A stretch of DNA of 64,000 nt, from the NCBI RefSeq assembly GCF_001411555.2, contig NC_049916.1:27980558-28044557 (forward strand), given 5' to 3'. The notes under the pieces are model-generated. The model saw nothing but the letters and a program-made list of their open reading frames with translations, was not told the origin of the DNA and did not search any database. Numbering within the stretch: position 1 is the stretch's first letter; each line of letters opens with the position of its first letter. Of this stretch, positions 1-11,595 are shown piece by piece. The stretch is from Juglans regia (lineage: Eukaryota; Streptophyta; Magnoliopsida; Fagales; Juglandaceae). The translations under genes were made by a program, and so were the position numbers.

Positions 1-967
1 AAGCAATATCCCTCTTAGGCACTCACAGTTCTCGAGCCGCCCGCCTCTCCTCCTGCTAGCACTAATTCAGATCACAATGTAATATTTAAGAAAGAAAAAA
101 AGATAAGATGCTAAGAAATTGGTTTTTCTTCCCCTTTCAACTTGTGTAAATAGAGAATGTGCAAAAACACTTTTAACTCATCTTTGAGGAAAAATAAAAA
201 ACTAGCCAACTTTGTGCATGCCCTCAATTATAAAAAAGAAAAGAGGGATTAATTTTAATAAATCTGGGCTAATTTAGCCAACTCTAAGTGTCTTTAATAA
301 AAATATGAACTGAAATAGTTTCAGATAAATTAAATAAAATATTATTTTTTAATAATATTATTATTTTAAAATTTAAAAAATTAAATTATTTATTATATTT
401 TATATAAAAATTTTAAAAAATTATAATAATAAGATGAAATGAATTGATATCTCCCTAAACCAACTTTATTATTTTCGTTTTAACAACTCACCAAAAAGAA
501 AATCTTAATTATGATTTACGCAACATTGTTGATGTGATGTGTATAGATTAATTATAAAAAAACTAATTTACTGAGAAAAATATTTTGCATTATGCATTCA
601 GATCATTTCTTTCGAGAAAAGTAAGATTATATAAAAAAATATTATTTTTTTAATAATTAATTTAAAAAAAAAAAGAGTGAAAAGAACTAAAATTATATTT
701 AAGATTATTCTAATTAATAATTAATATTTAAAAAAACATTGTCGCTAGTTCTGTCCAAACCTTATTGCCTCTCATATTTCAAAAAACAAAAATGTTCCAA
801 TACCACCCAAATTCTGAAGTAGGTATGGTACACGTGTCACATTCCCATCTCCGCATTCTGAGTAGTCGTCATCTATCAGTTGATACAGTTCTATCTTCAC
901 AAAGTTCACTTCATTTCGATTGCAGCCGAGAGGCGAACTCCGTGGCGCCACTGTCAACTCCTCTCCA
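1..967. other. Intergenic, AT-rich; 5' flank of the SEP1-like gene
   Basis: No gene is supported here. The first 60 bases are GC-richer and could be the edge of a neighbouring gene, but there is too little to say. About 300-455 is an AT-rich stretch resembling the element at 4026-4181. The last 200 bases are less AT-rich and are probably the promoter and 5' UTR of the downstream gene. Confidence 0.5.
300..455. repeat. Decayed AT-rich MITE-like element
   Basis: The core (alternating attatt/taatat runs, then a run ending in tataataataa and gatgaaatg) closely matches the core of 4026-4181 in order and spacing. The terminal inverted repeats are degenerate here, so the ends are approximate. Superfamily not determined. 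Confidence 0.4.
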
Positions 968-3164
968 ATGGCCTTTGTAGCTCCAATCTCAGCGTCTCTC
1001 TCCCTTTCCTTTAGCGGTAACTCTCTCTCTCTTCCCCTCTCCCTTCGGGTTCTAGAGTTCCCATTTGTCTGGGATAATAATGGTAGATATTGTGGCAGAT
1101 GTTCGTGCTTTTAGCTCTGCCATGGCCAAAGCCCCTGCTGCAACTCCTCGGCTTCCTCTTTCTAAATGCTCACCAACTGGGTCTTCCTTCTCTACCGGTT
1201 CTCCGCTATGTAAGGATTCTAATGTTTTTTCCCCCATTTCATCCAGTTTTTCTTATTGAGATATTATATACGTCTTTAAAAACGAAATTTTGAAATGTTG
1301 CACAACTAGTTGGAATCCAAAACTTCTTGTGAAATAAATCACTTTTAAAAGGTGAATATGCAAGCACCCTCAAGGTTTTATAATGAAAGAAATTACTGCA
1401 CAAACAAGTATCTTATATGGGCTGGAATGATTACCTTAATTTAAAACTTACGAAATACTACCGAGGCTGTATGTGCGGCTGTTGTCGGTACAACTTGTTC
1501 AATAGAACAAAATTGCAAGCTTGTGAGTTACTGCCCATTATGCTTAAGCGGGTAAGCAGTACTTCCCCTCTCTTCACAACTATTTTTGGGAAAAAGAAGT
1601 CGCAGTTTCAGTATAATTTGCTTAAATTTGTGTCATATTTACGTATGGCCGGGATTCTGTTGACTCACTTTAAATTGACTATCCGTTTCCTTCTTTTCCT
1701 GCTAGGATTTGAAATCTTGTATTTTACACATCCATGCGATCGAGTCTTACATGTCATGGTTTTGGCACTAACCCAGTAGATCTAAGTTTTCAAGAGAGTG
1801 CTTTGGATATTAGTCTTATTCATTTCCCCTTAAAGTTGCTTTGTTTGACGTCGCATTGGGCTTCATTAGAATTCCATATTTTTATACGTGTATGTTATAC
1901 TTGTCAAATAATCCGTGCTTTATATTTGGAAGACCAAGAAAGTGCTTTCAAAACGCATAAATTACATGCTACCTCATAGAACGTGTTGTTATGTTAGTCA
2001 TCGTCTCTCCTTAAGAATCTACTACTTTGTCCTAGTTCTTATGAGCTCATGAGCTTAATGTGGTTTTGAATGCTTACTTGACAAGACCTCTACAGATTTG
2101 ATTTTATTAGATTTTCATTGCTCTGAAAGCTTAAGAGTGCATATATGTCATCAACATTCACTACAAGAAAATTATTTATTTGTGACCATTTAATTCTAGC
2201 GAAATGATTATTTACAGTCAAAATGATTCTGTTTTAGTCACAAATAACTTTTTCGCCGTAATTAAATGGCCACAAAAACTTATTTTTCTTGTAGTGATTC
2301 CTGTCTAAACTTGGTCATTCTTCCCCTTCTTTGATTCTTTTCTTTCATTCTCTTAAATGGTACTCCGGCTTTTCTATTCTCAATCCCCTTATTTTCTGTA
2401 TGGATGCTATATATATAAGACAACATACAAAAAGAAAAGTTTGAACTATTTGTAAGTTTAGTGCCAAATTTCCTCTTTAGTCTTGGAGACTGAGGGATCA
2501 TTTTCTTAACTTTTAAGTTAAGCGGGTGGGAGCTGATGCTTACTTCCATCTGTAGTGATACGAAGAACTTATTGTCAAAAGAAGCCTGCCCTCAAAGCTA
2601 TGCGGTCATTTTCCATCAGATGTGAGCAAAGTAGCAAGGAGGCAAACGGTAATGTGGATGTATGGCTAGGCCGGCTTGCAATGGTTGGCTTTGCAGCGGC
2701 TATTAGTGTTGAAATAGCAACAGGCAAGGGACTCCTGGAGGTATGTTACGTACAGTAATTGGCTTTGCTGAGGCTCTTAGTTTAATTTCAAGGCTTGTTA
2801 TTATTGCCATTTGTCAGTGTGTTAGTGAGCTGGGATACAACTTGCAGTTTTATATATAAAGCCCAATCAACAAAAGTATCTCACCTCCCACCCTTCTCTC
2901 TTCCTCTGTCTTTATGCAGGGAGGAGAAAAACAAGCACACAAAACCATTTTTTAAGTTTTATTTGCTTATCAAATATTAAGAGAACAATGCAACTGTCAT
3001 AAACAGTTATTTTATAAAATGCTTGTATGTCTTATTATTATTATTATTTTTTTTTACAGAATTTTGGGCTCACATCACCCCTGCCTACAGTAGCCTTGGC
3101 AGTTACCGGATTGGTGATCGTTTTAACTGCAATTTTTATCTTCCAGTCTGCTTCAAAAGATTGA
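968..3164 (+). CDS. SEP1: Stress-enhanced protein 1-like, chloroplast two-helix LHC-family protein
   Basis: Four coding exons: 968-1016, 1099-1209, 2556-2740 and 3060-3164, all with GT-AG borders and compatible phases, give a 149-residue protein. Residues 1 to about 70 are Ser/Ala/Arg-rich with few acidic residues, as expected for a chloroplast transit peptide. The first hydrophobic helix is near residues 90-108 (starting WLGRLAMVGFA), followed by the TGKGLLENFG loop and a second helix near 125-144. This matches the SEP1 members of the LHC/ELIP superfamily, thylakoid proteins induced by high light and thought to bind chlorophyll or carotenoid. The start ATG at 968 was chosen because it fits the family N-terminus (MAFVAPISAS). 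Intron 2 holds a CACTA-type MITE at 2159-2296. The assignment rests on the helix and loop sequence; light induction itself cannot be seen here. Confidence 0.9.
2159..2296. mobile_element. CACTA-type fold-back MITE, copy 1
   Basis: The element is 138 bp and begins CACTACAAGAAAA and ends TTTTCTTGTAGTG. It is flanked by a 3-bp direct repeat ATT (2156-2158 and 2297-2299), as expected for the CACTA/EnSpm superfamily. The two halves are largely complementary, so the whole element can fold into a hairpin. It sits in intron 2 of the SEP1-like gene. A second copy of identical length is at 34760-34897. Confidence 0.9.
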
Positions 3165-3855
3165 TCGCGTTTCAGCTAGGTTGCTTCATTTTGTAAAGTT
3201 TCTAATTCTCTGTTCTTAAAAATCTACTCTTCTTTTGTTATGGAAACTGTATGCAAAGGCCAGTGCTTTATTCCACGTGTTTACTATTTTCCAATGCAAT
3301 ACTGAACGTTTTGTCCAAATTTATGCTCTCTTTATAAAATGTATTTGTTAGAATTATAGTACTCTTATAATACTCTTATTCAATAAAATTAAAATACCGA
3401 CCTTTTCTTTTTTAATCTTTTTTAAAAAAATACAATACTCTTATCCTTGTGCCAGAGCATGAAACAGGATACGAAAAATTGGATAAGAGGAGACAAAATT
3501 GATGAGATAAACATTGATTTTGGATTTTGATAAAAGAATAATTATTCTTATCAGTTACTATTTATTATCTCACATCTCACTCTCCGTGAAAAAAAAAAAA
3601 GGCATTTTAATAGTACGGCAATTTTTTCAAATAAACTAGATGATTGGATTGTATATCTCAAATTAGTCTCAATCGCAAACTCAAAGAAGCAGAAAACCTT
3701 GATCTGAAATCCTTATTTTATCTTGTTCAAAAGATTCAAAACGACCCGATCTCCCTCTCTCACCGTTGCCAGCCACAATCAGCTTTGATCTCCGCACTGA
3801 TTCATCCCATCTGGTCTCCCTCTCCTATCTGTGGCATGGACAGCCTTTGCAGCTT

Positions 3856-3927
3856 CTTTTCCTGATCACCATCTCCAATACAATCCCACAGCTTTTCCTG
3901 ATCACCATCTCCAACACAATCCCACAG
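3856..3927. repeat. 36-bp tandem duplication
   Basis: Units 3856-3891 and 3892-3927 both read as CTTTTCCTGATCACCATCTC followed by the same 16 bases, with one T/C difference. It is followed by an ACGG/ACGC simple repeat. Confidence 0.85.
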
Positions 3928-4025
3928 CTAAAACTATCTACTTTAGAGGTGACGGACGGACGCACGCACGCACGCACGGATTGAACACTCAGTCCAGAGC
4001 CATGTAACCGTGGATTCACCTCTAT

Positions 4026-4181
4026 TTAGATGGTGAATTAAAATGAAATAAAATATTATTATAATATTATTTTTTAATATTATTATTATTTTAAATTTTA
4101 AAAAGTTAAAATTATTTATTATATTTTATACAAAAATTTAAAAAAATTATAATAATAAAATGAAATACATTCACCATCTAA
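4026..4181. mobile_element. MITE-like element with TTAGATGGTGAAT terminal inverted repeats
   Basis: The ends are inverted repeats: TTAGATGGTGAAT at the left and ATTCACCATCTAA at the right, enclosing about 130 bp of AT-rich sequence. A clear target duplication was not found. Its core matches 300-455. It is probably a non-autonomous DNA transposon; superfamily undetermined. Confidence 0.6.
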
Positions 4182-4684
4182 CGGCGAATGTTCCTGGACA
4201 CCAAATCATGTTTACATCAAATTAAACGCCTTTCTATTTGATTGGTTTTTATTAATTTATAGCAGCAGGTACATCCAGACTAGTCCTGCAATATCCGGCC
4301 AACGACTATTTACGAAGGACTATTCAAAATCATTTCTATCAGGCCTGCGTTACATAGGTTCTTGCCCAATGTCTCTTACAATAATAGGACTGTTTAGTTT
4401 AAGACATGGAAAATCCTACCAAATGCGCGGCCTTGGTCTACTTCAGGACTGACGATAAATTATAACTTTCTTTGAATGGTACCCTTGATCCAATAAAAAA
4501 AAAGAGAGAAACTAAACCGGTTAGACAAAAGATATCAATAGAAAATAGATACGAAACAAGCCCAGTAGATATGTTAACAAGGTGAGCACATCTCACATTC
4601 AGAATGTGCACATTCGAATGTTGAAGGCAGAAGAATTCAATATGAACAACACAGAAGCAGAACAGCAGAAGCTTATCTTTTAGT

Positions 4685-5954
4685 TCACACGACCATCGAT
4701 TGGGGTCCATCTAAAGACTTAATTTTCTTTCCCTTTCTCTTCTTTCCTCCATTTTTGTTACTCCTTTTCTCTGGCTTCTCATCTACAATCGGTTGTGTGC
4801 TTTGTAGGTGTTGATGAATGGCGGCAAGGGGATCTGACAGGAATGCAGGATGGCTAAGAACCATGCTTAAGTGTTTTCCTTCCTTCAAGCTGATCACGAT
4901 GAACCCATCATACATTAAGAAAGACTTTAGCACATAGTATAAGGAGTCAAGGACTAATTAAACCTTACAACTTGATGTAAATCATGGAAGTCGAGAGCTC
5001 ACATTAACTTTTGCCTGGATTTACAATTCAGCTTTAACTCAGTTGGTTGCCTCTGGGACTTCAACTCAGGAAGGAACTCAGAGAGAGAAGAGAGATCATA
5101 TGCTTTTAATTTCTTCTGCCGGCTTCGAAGTTTCTTTTTCTAACAGAACATAGAATGGACTATTACATAATATAGAGTACCAACACCATTCAAATATGTT
5201 TTGCAAGTGCCACTACCTATAAGTTGAGGGTTTGAAACAGAAAAGGAAAAAAAATCATATATATAAAATAAAAGTGTGTAACTTTAGTATGCCATTGTAC
5301 AAAGATTATCCCCAAAAGATTATCACCAAACAGAAAAGGAAGACGACAATGTACAAAGATTATCCCCAAAAGATCAGTTTGCTCAACAAAAGGTTGTAAG
5401 GATATATTACCTTACCAATGGCCTTCTGAGCACTCAAGGAAGCAACAGTCTCTCTAACCTCTGCATATTTTCAGGAAAAAACTGAACTAAATATATAGCA
5501 GAAAAAAAGGGGTTTAAATATGGATATGAATTTACACGATCCTAATAAACGATCTCAACGGTACCAATACCAGCCAAATTAATTCACCAAATGATCATTT
5601 ACTGACAAGGAAACAAAAGGAATCTATATTCCTTTAGAAAAAAAAGGCAACGAAAAAGTCCCACAATACCAAACACGAGTATCTAACATGGTAAAATACA
5701 AGCCCTGAAACTACCATCAACCATGGTATTTCAATCTCCTTAGATACTAACCGAACGTTATTTTTACTCCAGAGGGGCTCATGATTGACAACACTGAGAG
5801 CAATATTGATTAGTAATTGCAACAACTATCGCACGCACACGCAATACAACATAGTAGGAAAAAGAGAACTCGTTGTTTCGTGATATAAAAGGAATCCAGA
5901 CTTACTGCCATAGAACTGGCGCTTCTTCTCGAATTTGAGGTCCGCTTTAGACAT
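4685..5954 (-). CDS. SLX9: SLX9-like ribosome biogenesis protein
   Basis: Four coding exons on the minus strand, 5906-5954, 5411-5460, 5003-5139 and 4685-4889, give 146 residues. The protein starts MSKADLKFEKKRQFYG, then VRETVASLSAQKAIGKKKKL, SRQKKLKAYDLSSLSEFLPE and a basic tail. This is the pattern of the plant SLX9/FAM207 family, nucleolar proteins that associate with pre-40S particles and help process and export the small subunit. The donor of exon 2 was placed at GTAATA rather than the earlier GTAAGG, because only the former keeps the KKKKLRSRQ frame. The purine-rich 6176-6766 tract lies upstream. The family is clear from the SRQKKLKAYDL block; the exact N-terminus is less certain, as the protein has a short leader compared with some relatives. 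Confidence 0.85.
5759..5805. repeat. Diverged direct repeat, copy 1 (SLX9 intron 1)
   Basis: TATTTTTACTCC, then GACTCAT/GGCTCAT, then ATTGACAACACTGARAGCAA recurs at 7029-7075, about 1.27 kb away on the same strand, with a few mismatches. See the second copy. Confidence 0.7.
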
Positions 5955-6175
5955 TGATTGCGGTCTGCGTTATATTTCACCATTACAGTTTACAGAGCAA
6001 TATTTTTATTAGAGAAAAAAATAAAGCAGAAAATTATGATGAACCAAGTACGGATTGAACAAAAAAAAAACGAAATTAAACGAGTCCCAATGTGATAGAT
6101 ATCCTTACAGCGAGCGTGACTTCCCCATGACTGAAGATTTCGAGCTTCTTTCAGGCGAATTAAACTGGGAGAGAG

Positions 6176-6766
6176 CTAGTAAACGGTGAGAGAGAGGGAT
6201 AAGGACGGAGAGGGCCTACAGCGTGTGGTGTTCGGAACGTCGGGGATCGTCGCGGCACGAACCCGGGACAGACGGCGTGGGGCTTGGCGCTGCGAAACAT
6301 CATTAGAGGATGAGAGAGAGAGACGGGATAGAGCGAGAAATAGAGGCACGGACTGAGAGAGAAAGTGTGAGACAGTGAGACTTACCGGCTTCGGCGACTG
6401 AAACCAGAGACGGAGGGCGTCAGCCTGAGGAGTCCAACGGGAAAAAGATCGCGGAGAAGAGAGAGAGAGAGAGACGGACGGACAGGAAGAGGGAATTACC
6501 GGCACTGGTGCATTCTGGACGGTCGAAGAGGAATAGAGGCGTCTCAGGAAGAGAGAGCGCGACAAGCTTGCGAGAGGGAGAGACGGAAGAGGGAGAGGGG
6601 GGCGAGAGGAAGAGAGAGCGAGAGACTTCGGCCTGTGGGAAGAAGAAGGGAAGAAGAAGACCTTGTGCGCCTCCTTTTGTGTTTTCATGGGTGACCTGGG
6701 TTTTGGTTTTAGAAAAGGATCTTGGGCCTGGGCCCTACAGGCCGGGACATTACAAGTAGGCTTCAA
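6176..6766. repeat. Purine-rich low-complexity tract, possible LTR remnant
   Basis: The plus strand is dominated by GAGAGAGA-type sequence with higher GC than its surroundings. An uninterrupted minus-strand reading frame of 196 codons exists, but it is Ser/Leu/Pro/Arg-rich, as expected from a polypyrimidine strand, and has no recognised domain. The minus strand begins TGTAATGTCCCGGCC, similar to the start of some plant LTRs. It may be a solo LTR, but no partner LTR or target duplication was identified. Confidence 0.4.
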
Positions 6767-7028
6767 TATTTAAAAGTAAAAAGGCTTAAGCCTAGATGAC
6801 CCAAATTCACTTAACCGGGCCTACTGATAAGTCAATTTCGTGTTATTAGGGAGAGTACGCCTCTTTCGTTTTATGATTGAAAAATGTTCAATTTATAACT
6901 CTTTTATTACTATTTCATAATGGGTATATGACTTAGGGTTTGCCAAATTTATGTTATAACTTAAATTATGTTGTATAAATATTTTATTAAATATAATATC
7001 TACACCGATTTATAAATATAGTTTTTAT

Positions 7029-7075
7029 TATTTTTACTCCAATGGGACTCATTATTGACAACACTGAAAGCAATG
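7029..7075. repeat. Diverged direct repeat, copy 2
   Basis: It matches 5759-5805 with a few substitutions. The two copies flank the SLX9 first exon and the purine-rich tract, which suggests an old local duplication or two insertions of one small repeat. Confidence 0.7.
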
Positions 7076-7520
7076 TAAATTTCACTAAATGGTGAAACGG
7101 GTTGCTGGGAGTTGCATAAAATAAAATGGATGAAAATGATTTGTCCCACGTATAAAAATTAGTAATTGTAGCTCGGGTTGAATCAAGTGGTAAAGACCTT
7201 GAGTTTAAGAGTATATTTTTTAAAATATAAAATTTAAATATTTTTTAATGCAAAAAATCTCTAAAATCCTTACAAATGAGAGATGAGAGATTTTTTTTTT
7301 TTTTTTTTAAGTTATACACTTGGAAAAAATGGACTCTTTATAAATAAAAAATACTTTAATTATAAAAAAATATACAAAATTAATCTCACACACCCGCATA
7401 TTTCGAATTTTATTTTATAAACCAAATATTTTTGCTTAATGTTCCACCCTCGCGTGAATCTATTATTGTTTCTGGAAAATGGCCTTGGGTGGAGAGTCGG
7501 AGACTCGAGAGTGGGCATCA

Positions 7521-7526
7521 TATATA
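7521..7526 (+). promoter_or_regulatory. Candidate TATA box of RPB3
   Basis: TATATA lies 65 bases upstream of the RPB3 ATG, leaving room for a start site near 7550 and a short A-rich leader. Position and sequence only; other AT runs exist nearby. Confidence 0.45.
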
Positions 7527-7590
7527 CCCCTCTGAAAAACCCACTGAGAACCTCCAGAAAGAAGAAACAAAGCAAGGAAAAACGGCGAAC

Positions 7591-10500
7591 ATGGACGGAG
7601 GAGTGACGTACCAGCGTTTCCCGAAGCTGAAGATCCGTGAGATGAGGGACGACGTCGTGAAGTTCGAGCTGCGGGAGACAGACGCCAGCATGGCGAACGC
7701 TCTGAGGCGCGTCATGATCGCGGAGGTGCCCACCGTGGCCATCGACCTGGTCGAGATCGAGGTCAACTCCACGGTCCTCAACGACGAGTTCATCGCCCAC
7801 CGCCTTGGCCTCATCCCCCTCACCAGCGACCGCGCCATGAGCATGCGCTTCTCCCGAGACTGCGACGCCTGCGATGGCGACGGACAGTGCGAGTTCTGCT
7901 CTGTCGAGTTCCACCTCCGTGCCAAGTGCCTCACTGACCAAACCCTCGACGTCACCAGCAAGGACCTCTACAGCTCCGACCACACCGTCGTTCCCGTCGA
8001 TTTCTCCGATCCCAATGAGCCCGGCGAGCAGAGGTTAGGAAAAACCTCATTTTTTTCTTGGGGGGTTCAAGAATTTATCCTAATGTTCTTACTATTATAC
8101 CCCTAAATTTGTTAAATTTCAAATTTTAAATTTTTTTCTCAGATATTGTGATGGAGCTATTTTGTGGTCTTTCAGGTTATTCGCTGCAATTTTAGCAAAT
8201 GATTTTGTGAAGATGATAAAGTTTTCTTAGAGTGAAAAATTGGCTTTTTAGCAATTATCTGTAACATATAATAGGGTCTTCTTCTAGGGCTGCTGGAGCT
8301 CGGTTTTATGTCTGGCCAAAATGCAACTGTGTACTATACATGACCGCATTTCTTAATTAGCGATGTGCTATGTGGTTTCTGAGGATGGCCAGCAAAGGAA
8401 AATGAAAGTTTGAGGATTTGTATTGCTCGTTGTTTTATGTATGTATTGTGCAATTGGAAAATGTTAAACGTACTTAAGAAAAACTTATTTCTTTACATGT
8501 CAATTATTGATATGCTGAAATTTATGAAATTTGAATTTCAAAATTTGAATTTTAAAAGAAAACTAACAAAATAAGTCTTGTAAGTAATAGTGTAAGTATA
8601 TTTAGCACTACTCTTGTGCAATTAGCAGACTTCTTGCAAGTTTTTTGTTGGAAGAATATATACACCGAATTTCTTTACTCAGTTTCTTGGTATCTTACAA
8701 AGTTTTGAACACTTGGTGAATTGTAATTTTAGTTTTCATCTTCTTCTACTTATGTTTTATTGATTTTCTACTGCAACAGAAGTTTTGCTGTTCTTTAATC
8801 TAATAGCTTTTCATTCACCATAACAATTAAGGATTTGAAGATTGTTATATTTGAGTTAATTTATATTGTCTTTAGGGGCATTATCATTGTGAAGTTACGT
8901 CGTGGACAAGAGCTGAGGCTGAGAGCTATAGCCAGAAAAGGGATTGGTAAAGATCATGCAAAATGGTCGCCTGCTGCTACTGTCACATTCATGTATGAAC
9001 CAATGATTAGAATTAATGAAGACTTGATGGAAAATTTATCGCTGGAGGATAAAAGAAGTTGGGTTGAGAGCAGTCCTACCAAAGTGTTTGACATCGACCC
9101 TGTTACCCAACAGGTTCGTTGTTTTCAAATCTGAAGCTTTAAAATGTGCATTTGTATATGTTCTTCCATAAGGTGATTGCCTTGGTGGACTTTTTTGTTA
9201 AGGACACCATAATTCACTTCAATTACTTTACTTTCTTGTATGGAATTATCAAGTTGCTGTCCCTAGAGAAGAAAGGAGATCAAAAGGGAAGGTAGCATAG
9301 ATGGTGCTAGCTATTAGCTCAAGTGCGTATAAATAGAGTTCTATTAATAGTTAGATATAGTTGCCTTCGGTTGGATGATGTTGGCTCTGAAGGAGCAGAA
9401 ATGAGTATATTTTGGAGATATGCTATAATGTTGGGACCAAGTTATGGAAAGTCAACATATAAACTGTAGTTTCAAAACGCTAAGACTTCAGGTTGGCATA
9501 TCTCAATGTCTCCAGTTAAATGTGTGTGGCAGTTATTAGTCGCATGTGCTTTTGTGTCTTCTCCTCCTCCTTCTTGGATCATGGTGTAGGACAAACTAAA
9601 TGTAACTATATAATTGGACTAATTAATCCATGTTATGGGAACTTTGGATGAAGAAAAACTGCTGCTGTTAACTGGGCAAAGAAAATTTTGATTGCGGAAT
9701 AGCTCTGGTAAGCATGTGTAATGATATGGGGGAAAGCGCTGGTTACACTTGCGTTATAACCCCAAAAAGACTAGTCAGTTTGAAGCTTCTCTAGAATCAC
9801 TTGTGGCCCAATTTCGCCTAGCAAGTAGCCTATCTGAGACTTCGCACTCATGGCTACTTTTATGACCTACCCACTTCACGTGGGTTACTCATCTTCGCAG
9901 TGCGGAACTTGCAGGTTACAAGTATGCATGGTCTAGTGAGACTAAGTTGACTATGAGATCTAGTTTCTTGGCATTTACAGCCTTGCAGTTTCTATGATGT
10001 ACAATTATCTTTAGACAGTAGAATTTGGTGTACGTTTTCTGATTTTCATGAGATAACTGGTGGCTTGTTATAGTTTTGCTATGTGTCCTATGCTAAAACT
10101 AAACACTCTTCTTGAAGAAAGAGGTGGGATTTTAAAAGAACAAAAAAGTTTTGAAATAAAGTGTGAAGACTTAGAAAAAAGGGAAGATCTTTTAGTTATT
10201 GATGTTTGAGATTTTTCATGGGGATTATAGCCTGCATTGGATAAGATATTTCTTTGGTCAATTGTAGTTTTGGGTCCTAACTCAAATGGTGTATTAGGTC
10301 AGGTTATTTTGACGTGTCTATTGTTGCAGGTTGGTCGATCTGAAGGCTGAAATTCGACTAAGTTTTAGAGATAATTTCTGTTATTCAGCTCCTATCCCCC
10401 CCCTCCCCTAAAAAAAAAAAAAAAAAAAAATCTCTCAAGCTTTAGTTGTTGCCTTGGTATCTTGATTCTTCTCTGTTTCTCCCTCCATTTAATTTTCTCT

Positions 10501-11595
10501 TATTTCTTTCTCAGAACTTTTTAAAAGGTATTTCTTTCTCAGAACCAGCATGTTCCTGTAGTGTGCCACCACCAATGTGGCACTATGCTTTCAACTTCTT
10601 ATATATACATATATGGGGGGACTTCTTTCATATATTTATGACCTTGACTGTATTGAAGTGTGCGCTGCTCAATTATAGGACATAACCCCTAGAGGTTGGC
10701 TCAAGTGGTAAAGGCATTGGTCTTGGTGGTATGCTCCTTCTAGGTCTAAGGTTCGAATCTTTTTGGGTGCAAACAATTTCTAGGGTCCATCAGATTGGGA
10801 GAACTTCTCCTAGAATTACCCTAGGTGCACTTGCAAGAAACTCCTTGTTGAGGCCCTGTGCATCCTCATGATTAGTCAGGACTTTGTTCTCGGGCACCCG
10901 GTGCCAATAAAAAAAGAATTATAGGACATGCTCAAACTGACTAGACATCTTTCTTGTATGAGAATGCTTAGGTGACTCATGTAATAATGGATTGTTTGAT
11001 AGATTTGCATTCTGTAGAAATGATGCATGTCTATACAGATACCCATACAATGAGCATGGAATTTTATTTTAAGAATTATTGGCCCGGTTCACTTGGATTT
11101 GACAATCTATGTCATTTGGGCTAGTTACAACTTTCCTCACCTTTTGGAAACCATCAACAAACCATTGGAATTAACCCCATCCATAAAGAGGCAGTTCGAA
11201 ATTACCCCTTATTATTTTGTGGTGATCATATTCTGAGTTCTTTCTGCACTCTCTGATGTGTCCTTTCATTGGATGCATTGTTTTTCATCGTAACAGGCTT
11301 TTACTTCTATTTTTTTTATTAGGTTGTAGTGGTTGATCCTGAGGCATACACTTACGATGATGAAGTGATCAAGAAAGCGGAGGCTATGGGGAAGCCAGGG
11401 CTTGTGGAGATTGAGGCCAAGGAAGATAGTTTTATATTCACTGTAGAATCTACTGGTGCAGTCAAAGCTTCTCAGTTGGTACTCAATGCCATAGAAATCC
11501 TGAAACAAAAGCTGGATGCTGTTCGTCTGTCAGATGATACTGTAGAAGCTGATGATCAGTTTGGCGAACTGGGTGCTCATATGCGAGGAGGATGA
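7591..11595 (+). CDS. NRPB3: DNA-directed RNA polymerase II/IV/V subunit 3 (RPB3)
   Basis: Three coding exons, 7591-8033, 8876-9113 and 11323-11595, with GT-AG introns and compatible phases, give 317 residues, close to the usual plant length. RPB3 is the alpha-like subunit that pairs with RPB11 to start polymerase assembly; in plants it is shared by Pol II, IV and V in the nucleus. Visible features are the alpha-motif region [20 protein letters not shown] near residues 25-45, the zinc-binding cysteines 91, 94, 100 and 103, the insert domain, and the second dimerisation half near the C-terminus ([17 protein letters not shown]). The first exon is markedly GC-rich compared with the rest. Intron 2 is 2.2 kb and carries a SINE. 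Arabidopsis has two such genes (RPB36A and RPB36B); which one this resembles more was not determined. Confidence 0.96.
10684..10916 (+). mobile_element. tRNA-derived SINE with 13-bp target duplication
   Basis: The head contains a Pol III box A (TGGCTCAAGTGGTAAAGG) and box B (GGTTCGAATC) at tRNA-like spacing, then a tRNA-unrelated body and a short A-rich tail. It is bounded by a perfect 13-bp direct repeat AATTATAGGACAT at 10671-10683 and 10917-10929. The head closely resembles the element at 49350-49585, but the 3' bodies differ. It lies in the sense orientation within RPB3 intron 2. Confidence 0.92.

Larger units (their letters stand above)
3165..4684. other. Convergent intergenic region between the SEP1-like and SLX9-like genes
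   Basis: It contains the 3' UTRs of two converging genes. A 36-bp tandem duplication (3856-3927), a short GGAC/GCAC simple repeat (about 3953-3979) and an AT-rich MITE-like element (4026-4181) are present. No further gene is supported. Confidence 0.5.
5955..7590. other. Divergent intergenic region between the SLX9-like gene and RPB3
   Basis: The two genes diverge from this region. It holds the purine-rich tract 6176-6766, AT-rich DNA from about 6780, the second copy of the 5759 repeat (7029-7075), and the RPB3 core promoter. A sequence near 7170-7205 looks faintly like a SINE box A but lacks a box B. Confidence 0.5.

Noticed and set aside
6176..6766. Minus-strand 196-codon frame as a gene
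   Set aside because: Composition is Ser/Leu/Pro/Arg only, driven by the polypyrimidine strand; no domain, no relative recognised.
7165..7260. A third SINE (GGTTGAATCAAGTGGTAAAG)
   Set aside because: Only a box A-like phrase remains; no box B, body or duplication.
10684..10760. Possible tRNA gene from box A and box B
   Set aside because: The cloverleaf is not completed, and target duplications and a non-tRNA body show it is a SINE head. The same applies to 49500-49585.
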